From assembly GCF_016427505.1 (NCBI RefSeq), contig NZ_JAELXS010000003.1:248001-312000 (forward strand): a stretch of DNA of 64,000 nucleotides. The letters run 5' to 3'. The notes under the pieces are model-generated. The model was not told the origin of the DNA. It was given only the letters and a program-made list of their open reading frames with translations, and searched no databases. The position numbers and the translations under genes were made by a program. Origin of the DNA: Sphingomonas mollis (GTDB lineage: Bacteria > Pseudomonadota > Alphaproteobacteria > Sphingomonadales > Sphingomonadaceae). Shown piece after piece: positions 8,768 through 16,341 of the stretch (its first letter is position 1; each line of letters starts with the position of its first letter).

Positions 8768-9619
8768 TCAGGCGAACCGGACCCGCGTCGTGATCGCGCG
8801 GCGGCGGCGCAACGCGAACGCCGTCAGGCCGAATCCGGTCAGCATCAGCGCCCAGGTGCCCGGCTCCGGCACGGCGGCGATCGCGATGCCGAACAGCGAC
8901 CGGTCGACCAGCCCCACCTGCGACAGCGCGCCCGTGGTCAGGTTCACATTGTACAGCGTCCGCCCGTTCAGCGCGAAGGCGTCCGTTCCGGCGATATCGA
9001 AGCTGGTGCGCGCGCCGACATTGGTGCCGAGCGACCCGACCGTGTTCAGCGTCCCCGCGCTGTTCGCCTGCCGCGTCAGCACGTCGAGCGCGGTGTCGAT
9101 CGCATAAAGCTGCGTCGATGCCGCCGCCGCGCCGAAGGTCGAGCTGGTATAGGCCAGCGCGGTCACATCGGGATTGGCCCCGACATTCGCGTCGCCGGCG
9201 GTATAGAAGACCGGCGTCGCCGTCGTCAGCGACCCGTCATTGGGATTGAACACGTAATTGTCGTTGCTGTTGCTGACGATGCGCAGGCGATCGATGGTCG
9301 GATTAAAATCGAACCCGAATTCGGTGCCGGTCAGGTTCAGCACGCCGCTGACCGCGCTCGCGACGCCGGTCGCCGTGTTGATGGTATAGACGACCCGGTC
9401 CGTCCCCAGCCCGTACAACACATTGTTCAACGGCCGGAAATCCAGCGCCTGAATGCTGTTGGTCACGCCGGTGATCGCGCGCGACGACGTCGTGATCGCG
9501 GGATTGCCGCTATCGATCGTCACCAGATTGTTCAGCTCGTCGACGCCGAAGATCGTCGCCGCCTGTGCCGATGTCGCGGCGGTCAGCGCCAGCAACGCGG
9601 CCATTCCAGTCTTCACCAT
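8768..9619 (-). CDS. DUF4394 protein with PEP-CTERM sorting signal
   Basis: A 283-residue secreted protein. It has a signal peptide of about 20 residues (ending AQA) and a repetitive beta-rich body of DUF4394 type, for example GVDELNNLVTID, LDFRPLNNVLYGLG and FDFNPTIDRLRIVSN. It ends in the PEP-CTERM tripartite tail: VPEPGT, a hydrophobic helix (ALMLTGFGLTAFAL) and RRRR. PEP-CTERM proteins are processed by an exosortase and usually go to the cell surface or extracellular matrix; no exosortase lies in this window. GGGAGG lies 6 nt before the ATG. The family function is unknown. Confidence 0.9.
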   Translation of the reverse strand: MVKTGMAALLALTAATSAQAATIFGVDELNNLVTIDSGNPAITTSSRAITGVTNSIQALDFRPLNNVLYGLGTDRVVYTINTATGVASAVSGVLNLTGTEFGFDFNPTIDRLRIVSNSNDNYVFNPNDGSLTTATPVFYTAGDANVGANPDVTALAYTSSTFGAAAASTQLYAIDTALDVLTRQANSAGTLNTVGSLGTNVGARTSFDIAGTDAFALNGRTLYNVNLTTGALSQVGLVDRSLFGIAIAAVPEPGTWALMLTGFGLTAFALRRRRAITTRVRFA

Positions 9620-9803
9620 ATCGTACCTCCCGTTTGACGTCCGGCGATGCCAGACCGCGACAGGTACGCAGCAGCATCGCTGCCGGATGTCGAAAGATGA
9701 AAATATTGTTAAGATCGTGAATTCGCCACCGCATACGGCTCTTCTTTACCGGCGCGGAAAGCGGTATCGATCGCGCATAGTCCTCTCGACGAAAGATCCA
9801 TCG

Positions 9804-10607
9804 ATGCGCTCTGGTCACCTCATGCTTGCCTGTATCACGCTCGGGATCGGCACCGCCGCCATCGGCCAGCAGGGCGTCACCCCCGCACTCACCGCTGCGA
9901 TCAAGGCACCGACGCGGACCCCTGCCAACATCGCCCGCGACCCGTATCGCCACCCCGCCCAGACGCTCGCCTTCTTCGGCGTGAAGCCCACCGACACGGT
10001 GGTCGAGATCTGGCCGAGCGGCGGCTGGTACACCGAAATCCTCGCCCCCTATCTGGCGGCGCGCGGTACGCTCTACGCCGCCGGCCCCAGCGACAAGGGG
10101 CTGGCCGGCGTGAAGGCCAAACAGGCCGCGACCCCGGCCGCCTATCGCGCGGTCCGCTACGCGACCTTCCCCACCAGCACGACCGCTGCGGCTCCGGCCG
10201 TGCCCGCCGGCACCGCCGACGTCGTCCTCACCTTCCGCAACGTCCATAACTGGCGCTTCGGCGCGACCGACCAGACGCAGGCCGCCTTCGACCAGATGTT
10301 CGCGATGCTGAAACCCGGCGGCACGTTGGGTGTGGTCGAACACCGCCTGCCCGAGGAACCCGGCCCGATCGAGGAAGCCAAGAGCGGCTACATGAAGCGA
10401 TCGTCGGTCGTCGCCTATGCGACCAAGGCCGGGTTCAAGCTGGCCGCCGAGAGCAAGGTCAACGCCAACCCCCGCGACACCCACGACTATCCCAAGGGCG
10501 TCTGGACGCTCCCTCCGGGCTACGCCGAAGGCGACAAGGACCGCGCCCGCTACGCCGCCATCGGCGAAAGCGACCGCATGACGCTGAAGTTCGTCAAGCC
10601 AAAGTAA
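9804..10607 (+). CDS. secreted class I SAM-dependent methyltransferase-like protein
   Basis: A 267-residue protein beginning with a signal-peptide-like segment (LMLACITLGIGTAAIGQQ). The body has a Rossmann methyltransferase fold: motif I is altered to VVEIWPSGGWYTEILAPYL, with later motifs DVVLTFRNVHNW and MLKPGGTLGVVEHR. This matches the predicted periplasmic methyltransferase group (COG4798). How a SAM-dependent enzyme would work outside the cytoplasm is unresolved, so the activity is inferred from fold only. The start at 9804 has GAAAG upstream; a longer open frame to 9453 is a shadow over the divergent PEP-CTERM gene. Confidence 0.8.
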   Translation: MRSGHLMLACITLGIGTAAIGQQGVTPALTAAIKAPTRTPANIARDPYRHPAQTLAFFGVKPTDTVVEIWPSGGWYTEILAPYLAARGTLYAAGPSDKGLAGVKAKQAATPAAYRAVRYATFPTSTTAAAPAVPAGTADVVLTFRNVHNWRFGATDQTQAAFDQMFAMLKPGGTLGVVEHRLPEEPGPIEEAKSGYMKRSSVVAYATKAGFKLAAESKVNANPRDTHDYPKGVWTLPPGYAEGDKDRARYAAIGESDRMTLKFVKPK

Positions 10608-10782
10608 GCGAGGTCGTCTCGGTCCGGCGAAAAAAGGAATGTTCGCGCGGAGACGCGGAGACGCGGAGAAGAAGAAGCTGGAGATCATGGAATCGTGATC
10701 GTCGGGGAACTGTGGCACCGGTCGCAGGCAGCGCCACAATCTTCCAGCTTCGTGGCGTGACAGGCCTTCGCCGGAAAAGGCT

Positions 10783-10874
10783 GTTCCCCGGCGAAGGCCG
10801 GGGCCCAGTTGGGTGAAGCTGCGTGATTTATCCGCGAGGGCTTTTCCAACTGGACCCCGGCCTCCGCCGGCAAC
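10783..10874. repeat. palindromic repeat family A, copy 2
   Basis: Arms at 10783-10812 and 10846-10874 repeat the 30-bp arms found at 5126-5216, with a different 33-bp spacer. The outer end is slightly altered (GAAGG for GGAGG in the left arm). Conservation of both arms and variation of the spacer argue for a hairpin-selected or mobile repeat. Confidence 0.88.
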
Positions 10875-10905
10875 ACCCGGCCATCGACGGGCAAACAGAC
10901 CCGTC

Positions 10906-10981
10906 CGTCATTGCGAGCGCAGCGAAGCAACCCAGTGTTCCGCGTGACGCCCTGGGTTGCTTCGCTCCGCTCGCAATGACG
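10906..10981. repeat. palindromic repeat family B, copy 1
   Basis: Arms 10906-10935 and 10952-10981 start with CGTCATTGCGAGC and contain GCGAAGCAACCCAG; they pair almost completely around a 16-bp loop. Copies 2 and 3 lie at 14125-14202 and 51739-51814. The unit resembles the short palindromic elements seen in many proteobacterial genomes. Confidence 0.92.
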
Positions 10982-11132
10982 GGGTCAAACCGACCCTCAT
11001 CACACGCTGAGGCCGGCCCACGACCGGCCCGAACATCAGCCAAAACCGCAACCCCTCCGCGTCCTCCGCGCCTCCGCGTGAACCAATACATTCTTCGCGC
11101 CTTCGCGTGAAATTCAATCGCCGTGCCTAAGA

Positions 11133-11339
11133 CTATCGACCCCGAACCTCATCCCGCACCTTACCCCCGCCAGCACGCCCGGAAACACCCGGCCGGCAAA
11201 CCCGCGCCACCGGCTGGCAAGCAATGCCCGGCATCGAACACCGCCGCACCCCGCGATCGACCGCACACGCCCGGCACTGTCGCTTCACATCGGTACAACC
11301 CGCCGGCGTCGCCAGTGCGACCAGCATCATCAGCAACAC
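11133..11339 (-). CDS. small secreted cysteine-rich protein downstream of obgE
   Basis: A 68-residue protein with a hydrophobic N-terminus (LLMMLVALATPAGC) and six further or bordering cysteines spaced through CTDVKRQCRAC, RRCSM, IACQP and RVCRP. It starts at GTG 11339 with GGAGGA at a 6-nt spacing, and lies 27 bp after the obgE stop on the same strand. Third codon positions are mostly G or C, as in its neighbours. The hydrophobic start could be a signal peptide or a weak lipobox ending at the first cysteine, though it lacks the usual basic residues. No family is recognised. It would be missed by ATG-only gene calls. Confidence 0.55.
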   Translation of the reverse strand: MLLMMLVALATPAGCTDVKRQCRACAVDRGVRRCSMPGIACQPVARVCRPGVSGRAGGGKVRDEVRGR

Positions 11340-11366
11340 GCCCGATCCTCCGTCACGCGCGGCAGG

Positions 11367-12422
<1,056 letters not shown>

Positions 12423-12426
12423 CTAT

Positions 12427-12447
12427 CGATTTTGTTCTGCAAAATCG
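12427..12447 (-). promoter_or_regulatory. hairpin in the obgE leader
   Basis: A perfect 8-bp stem CGATTTTG / CAAAATCG with a 5-nt loop lies 14-34 bp upstream of the obgE start. It is AT-rich, unlike its surroundings, and lacks a U-tract. It could end transcription from the TetR gene or affect obgE translation; both are inference. Confidence 0.35.
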
Positions 12448-12519
12448 AGGAACAACGCGTGCCCGGCCGGCCTCGCCACAGCGAGGACCGACGACGCGGC
12501 TTTGCCGCGGCGCCCCGCT

Positions 12520-13101
12520 TCACGCGCGACCCGCATCCGATCCCAGCAGCGCCGCCAGCGCCAGATCACGCGCTCGCGTCCGCGACAGGCCCAGCGCGCG
12601 CGCCATCGGCGCGCCCAGCAACGCGTCGCCCAGCGCCATCAGCACCAGATGCAGCGTCTCCTCCGCGATCGGCCGTGCACCGATGCCGGTACCTGCGGCC
12701 AACTGATCGACCAGCCGGTGGATCGCCTGCAGGATCGGGTCCAGCGCATCCTCGTTGCCCGTCAGGATCATCCAGCTCGCCAGCGCGCCCGCACCTTCGC
12801 GGTCGAACGCGTCGAACGTCAGGTCCACGATCGCGCGCGGATCGCGGGTGCCGGCGCGCGCGGCCAGCACCGCCTCGCCGATCGTCGCGGTGATGTCCGC
12901 CGCCATCCGCTCCGCCAGCGCCTTTTGCAGGCCGGCAGCCGATCCGAAATGGTGGAGCAGATTGGCATGCGTCCGCCCGATTCGCGCCGCCACCGCCTTC
13001 AGCGTCACCGCCTGCGGCCCCGATTCGATCAACAGCGCCCGCGCCGCATCCATCGCGGCCGCGCGCGATTCTTCGGGGGCAAGGCGGCGACGATTTGACA
13101 C
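12520..13101 (-). CDS. TetR-family transcriptional regulator
   Basis: A 193-residue repressor. The N-terminal helix-turn-helix is in VTLKAVAARIGRTHANLLHHFGS (residues about 34-56, HFG in place of the common YFG/HFG), and the C-terminal ligand domain is alpha-helical. The start is GTG at 13101. It is divergent from the predicted hydrolase gene at 13180, and an inverted repeat fitting a TetR operator (13118-13137) lies between them, so it probably controls itself and that neighbour. The inducer is unknown. Confidence 0.9.
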   Translation of the reverse strand: MSNRRRLAPEESRAAAMDAARALLIESGPQAVTLKAVAARIGRTHANLLHHFGSAAGLQKALAERMAADITATIGEAVLAARAGTRDPRAIVDLTFDAFDREGAGALASWMILTGNEDALDPILQAIHRLVDQLAAGTGIGARPIAEETLHLVLMALGDALLGAPMARALGLSRTRARDLALAALLGSDAGRA

Positions 13102-13117
13102 GGGGAGGGGATGCCCT

Positions 13118-13137
13118 TACTTACACGACTGTCAGTA
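13118..13137. promoter_or_regulatory. putative TetR operator
   Basis: Half-sites TACTTACA and TGTCAGTA form an inverted repeat matching at 7 of 8 positions around a 4-bp spacer. It lies 17 bp upstream of the TetR start and 43 bp upstream of the divergent hydrolase start, the position expected for a shared operator. Confidence 0.6.
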
Positions 13138-13179
13138 GGGCGCGTTTGCCCGACGATATGCACGACCTTGGAGAATTTG

Positions 13180-14046
13180 ATGGCGAAGGCAACCACCCCC
13201 GTCGATCTCACCATCACCCCCCGCGACGTCCGTTTCGGCCGCGGCACGACGCTCGGCCGCTACTGGCTGAACGACGACCCCATCGCCACCGCCTTCTACA
13301 ACGCCCTGTCGGTGACCTTTCCGAAGGGCGAGGCCTATTTCTGCGAGAGCGTGAAGGCGTTCCGCGAGGGCACGTCGCCCAAGCTCCATGCCGAGATCCA
13401 GGCCTTTGTGAAGCAGGAGGTGATCCACAGCCGGGAGCATGTCGCCTTCAACCGCCACGTCGTCGATCAGGGCTATGACGTGTCATTGCTTGAGCGCCAT
13501 GTCGACGAGGCGCTGGCACTGACGAAGGGCCGCCACCCGATCGGCAACCTCGCCGCGACGATGGCGCTGGAGCACTTCACCGCGATGCTGGCGCACGAGT
13601 TGATCGCCAACCCCCGCCATCTCGCGGGCGGCGAGGCGCAGGCCAAGGGCCTGTGGCAATGGCACGCCGCCGAGGAGATCGAGCACAAGGGCGTCGCTTA
13701 CGACACCTGGCTCCACGCCACCCGCGACTGGACCCGCTTCCGCCGCTGGAAGGTGAAGTCGCTGGTGATGCTCATCACGACGTGGAAGTTCTTCCAGGGC
13801 CGTCGCAAGGGGATGCTCGAACTGCTGCGGCAGGACGGCATGACCGGGCCGAAGGTATGGGCGAAGCTGGCCTGGTACGCGTTCGGCCGCCCGGGCATGG
13901 CGCGCAAGGTGTCGGGCGTGTGGTTCAGCTATTTCCTGCCGGGCTTCCATCCATGGATGCACGACGACCGCGCGCTGATCGCGCTCGCCGAAAGCGAGTA
14001 TGAAGACGCGCTGCTACCCGGCGCGCGCAAGCTGGTCGCTGCATAG
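13180..14046 (+). CDS. predicted metal-dependent hydrolase (COG3687 family)
   Basis: A 288-residue protein of the PF10118 group, which is ferritin-like in sequence: acidic and histidine-containing helices include QEVIHSREHVAFNRH, ALEHFTAMLAHEL and HAAEEIEHKGVAYD, which could supply a di-metal site. The ending FHPWMHDD is also typical of the family. The start ATG at 13180 has GGAG upstream at a 7-nt spacing; a longer frame from 13111 would run through the operator and is rejected. It is divergent from the TetR gene and probably its target. The substrate is not known. Confidence 0.85.
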   Translation: MAKATTPVDLTITPRDVRFGRGTTLGRYWLNDDPIATAFYNALSVTFPKGEAYFCESVKAFREGTSPKLHAEIQAFVKQEVIHSREHVAFNRHVVDQGYDVSLLERHVDEALALTKGRHPIGNLAATMALEHFTAMLAHELIANPRHLAGGEAQAKGLWQWHAAEEIEHKGVAYDTWLHATRDWTRFRRWKVKSLVMLITTWKFFQGRRKGMLELLRQDGMTGPKVWAKLAWYAFGRPGMARKVSGVWFSYFLPGFHPWMHDDRALIALAESEYEDALLPGARKLVAA

Positions 14047-14124
14047 GCGGCGTTCGTTCCGAGCGAAGTCGAAGTCCCGAATAAGGGTCAGCGCTGGCAG
14101 GTGATAAAATGACAAAGACTCATC

Positions 14125-14202
14125 CGTCATTGCGAGCATAGCGAAGCAACCCAGAGCCTAGTCCATGACGCTCTGGGTTGCTTCGCTATGCTCGCAATGA
14201 CG
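14125..14202. repeat. palindromic repeat family B, copy 2
   Basis: Arms begin CGTCATTGCGAGC and contain GCGAAGCAACCCAGAG, pairing across a short loop centred near 14163. The inner bases differ from copy 1 in both arms together (AGCATAGCG with CGCTATGCT), so pairing is kept. It lies between convergent genes (hydrolase and GNAT). Confidence 0.92.
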
Positions 14203-14247
14203 GGTTAAGCCGAAGTCATCAGGCCCTAACGGTAGATACAAGCCATT

Positions 14248-14793
14248 CTACGCCGCGATCGGCATCGGCACTCGGTCATCCTCCGCCAGATCGAGCGTGT
14301 ATTCCACGCACGCCGCCTGCTCGCGCCGCCCCGCTGACTGCCGGACGATCGTCGTGCCCGTGGGGCGGAAGCCCAGCTTGCGCAACACCCGGCCCGACGC
14401 CGGGTTGTCGGCGAAGTGCCACGCGTCGAGTCGGTCGAGCGGCAGCGCATGGCGCGCCATCTCGATCACCACGCGCCCCGCCTCGGTCGCATAGCCGCGA
14501 CCCCAGGCGTCGGGCGTCAGCCAATAGCCGAGGTTCGGCCGACCCTCATACTCGCTGATCCCGATCCCGCCGATCAGCGCGGGCAGGCCGCGATCATGCG
14601 CCTCGATCACGAATCGCGGCTCGTGCGCCCCGCGGGGCTGCGCGACCCAGAAATCGGCATCCTGCGTCGTGTAGGGGTAGGGGACCCGCGCCAGCATCCG
14701 CACGACCCGCTCGTCGCCGATCGCAGCCGCCAGGGCAGGGGCGTCCTCCGGCCAGGCCGGCCGTAACGTCAATCTCTCCGTCCGCGCGAACAT
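14248..14793 (-). CDS. GNAT-family N-acetyltransferase (RimJ/RimL-like)
   Basis: A 181-residue acetyltransferase. It begins RTERLTLRPAWPEDAPAL and has the acetyl-CoA loop in AWGRGYATEAGRVVI and the C-terminal NPASGRVLRKLGFRP, as in the RimJ/RimL class that acetylates protein N-termini or small amines. The start at 14793 has AAGGAG at a 7-nt spacing; a longer open frame to 15153 overlaps rpmA's downstream region and is rejected. A GNAT gene between rpmA and obgE is common in alphaproteobacteria. The substrate is unknown. Confidence 0.9.
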   Translation of the reverse strand: MFARTERLTLRPAWPEDAPALAAAIGDERVVRMLARVPYPYTTQDADFWVAQPRGAHEPRFVIEAHDRGLPALIGGIGISEYEGRPNLGYWLTPDAWGRGYATEAGRVVIEMARHALPLDRLDAWHFADNPASGRVLRKLGFRPTGTTIVRQSAGRREQAACVEYTLDLAEDDRVPMPIAA

Positions 14794-14871
14794 TCCTCGT
14801 CTCCTTCGCGTCACCGGCGCCATGCCACGCCACGATGACGGGACGGCGACAACGGCCATGGAGGGAGGCAA

Positions 14872-14905
14872 GAAAAAAGGGAGCCGGGGCGACCCGTCTC
14901 CCTTG
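14872..14905 (-). terminator. rho-independent terminator of rplU-rpmA
   Basis: On the minus strand a stem AAGGGAGACGGG / CCCGGCTCCCTT with a TCGC loop runs into a T-tract of six. It lies about 70 bp past the rpmA stop. Confidence 0.85.
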
Positions 14906-14972
14906 TTCTGGCTGGTTCCGTTACCGGAACTACCGGGTCGTCCTGGTGGACAACCCGGTCGGTTGTCCGATG

Positions 14973-15242
14973 TTATTCGGCGGCCTCTGCCATAATCTCT
15001 ACCGAGCAATAGCTGCGGCCGAGTTTGCCCTTGGCAAACGCGACACGGCCGTCGACCAGCGCAAACAAGGTGTGATCCTTGCCGATGCCGACGTTCGCGC
15101 CCGGATAGAATTTGGTGCCGCGCTGACGCACGAGGATGTTGCCGGCAACGCACTCCTGGCTGCCGAACTTCTTCACGCCAAGGCGACGGCCGGCCGAATC
15201 ACGACCGTTGCGCGATGAACCGCCTGCTTTCTTATGTGCCAT
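14973..15242 (-). CDS. rpmA: 50S ribosomal protein L27
   Basis: An 89-residue large-subunit protein whose N-terminus reaches the peptidyl-transferase centre. It begins [16 protein letters not shown] and carries [10 protein letters not shown] and [20 protein letters not shown], all diagnostic. It starts with MAHKK directly and has no cleavable N-terminal extension of the Firmicutes kind. It follows rplU by 28 bp and ends before a strong terminator. Confidence 0.98.
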   Translation of the reverse strand: MAHKKAGGSSRNGRDSAGRRLGVKKFGSQECVAGNILVRQRGTKFYPGANVGIGKDHTLFALVDGRVAFAKGKLGRSYCSVEIMAEAAE

Positions 15243-15270
15243 GTCGAATAACTCCTGGGGCTCTGTTCGC

Positions 15271-15567
15271 TCAGCCGACCGAAACGATCTTGAGGATCGT
15301 GTGGTTCTGGCGATGGCCATTCTTGCGACGATAATTGTGACGGCGGCGCTTCTTGAACACGATGACCTTGTCAGCCTTCGCCTGCGCCACGATCTCGGCA
15401 GCGACCGTCAGGCCCGTTACCGACTTCAATTCCGAACCGTCGCCTGCGAGCAGGACATCGCCCAGCGTCACGGACGAACCGGCCTCGCCGTCGATCTTTT
15501 CGACGACAATCTTGTCTCCGGCGGCGACGCGATACTGCTTGCCGCCCGTGCGCACGACTGCGAACAT
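15271..15567 (-). CDS. rplU: 50S ribosomal protein L21
   Basis: A 98-residue protein that binds 23S rRNA. Diagnostic segments are [14 protein letters not shown] near the N-terminus and the basic [16 protein letters not shown] near the C-terminus. The ATG at 15567 has GAGG upstream; two more in-frame starts 9-36 bp upstream are less likely. It is first in the rplU-rpmA pair, behind a consensus promoter at 15631-15659. Confidence 0.98.
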   Translation of the reverse strand: MFAVVRTGGKQYRVAAGDKIVVEKIDGEAGSSVTLGDVLLAGDGSELKSVTGLTVAAEIVAQAKADKVIVFKKRRRHNYRRKNGHRQNHTILKIVSVG

Positions 15568-15630
15568 GGCCCTCATCACTTTCAAAATGCGTAGCCCGCG
15601 CATGGCAGGTGCCAGGCGGGTAAGAGCGGC

Positions 15631-15659
15631 CAGCTAGGCAACACACGCCCGCTTGTCAA
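15631..15659 (-). promoter_or_regulatory. sigma-70-type promoter of rplU-rpmA
   Basis: On the minus strand TTGACA (15659-15654) and TAGCTG (15636-15631) are separated by exactly 17 bp. The -35 box is perfect; the -10 box is weak but fits high-GC alphaproteobacterial promoters. The start codon follows about 64 bp downstream. Confidence 0.6.
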
Positions 15660-15681
15660 CCGTAACCGTCGCCCGACGTGG

Positions 15682-16068
15682 TTAGTGGCGGTGTTCCTGC
15701 CGCAACCGGTATCGCCCGTCGGCATAGCTGGTGAAAAGCCCGGAAATCGCCGGATGATCGACCGGTTCGTCACTGTCGTCGGGCACCAGATTCTGCTGGC
15801 TGACATAGGCGACGTAGCTCGATTCCATATTCTCGGCGAGCAGATGGTAGAAGGGCTGGTCCTTGTGCGGCCGAATCGCCTCCGGAATCGCGTCGTACCA
15901 CTCGTCGGTATTGGCGAAGACGGGATCGACGTCGAAGATCACGCCGCGGAAATCGAACATGCGATGGCGCACGACCTCACCGATGCTGAACCGCGCATGC
16001 GCGATCATCGGTGTGACGGGGGGCTCTTGGCCGGTGGAGATCGCATCGTGGCGGGGCATGTCCATCAT
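15682..16068 (-). CDS. hspQ: heat-shock protein HspQ
   Basis: A 128-residue small protein of the HspQ/YccV family, which in E. coli modulates Lon protease and DnaA stability. The core runs from ARFSIGEVVRHRMFDFRG through IFDVDPVFANTDEWYD and QPFYHLLAEN to YVAYVSQQNL. The E. coli protein starts near the equivalent of residue 21 here (MIAHARFSIG), so this copy has an N-terminal extension of about 20 residues, or the true start is the ATG at 16008. Neither start has a convincing ribosome site. It is transcribed toward rplU. Confidence 0.88.
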   Translation of the reverse strand: MMDMPRHDAISTGQEPPVTPMIAHARFSIGEVVRHRMFDFRGVIFDVDPVFANTDEWYDAIPEAIRPHKDQPFYHLLAENMESSYVAYVSQQNLVPDDSDEPVDHPAISGLFTSYADGRYRLRQEHRH

Positions 16069-16188
16069 CTAGGCGCTGCGATGCCGCCCAACAAGCGCAA
16101 GCCCGCTTGTGCCCGCCGCAACCTTGCGTTAGAGGCCCGCCCTCGACCGACCGGCCCCGTCGTTTTGCGACGGAAAAAGTCCTTCTGC

Positions 16189-16278
<90 letters not shown>

Positions 16279-16341
16279 TTTACCGATTCACGAACGAAGC
16301 GCCGTGCCGGTCGGCCCTGGCCAGGGTCGCTGCCGGCGATC

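Larger units (their letters stand above)
10645..11110. repeat. repeat-rich gene-free stretch bounded by CGCGGAG tandem motifs
   Basis: No credible gene lies between 10608 and 11132. At 10645-10676 the unit CGCGGAGA is repeated in tandem; at 11053-11110 the reverse-complement unit (CCTCCGCG, CTTCGCG) recurs several times. Between these borders lie one copy of palindrome family A and one of family B. The layout is a nest of inverted repeats, outer CGCGGAG pair enclosing the two palindromes. Confidence 0.6.

Noticed and set aside
10645..11110. CRISPR array
   Set aside because: The repeats are inverted and of several types, without regular direct repeats and spacers, and no cas genes are near.
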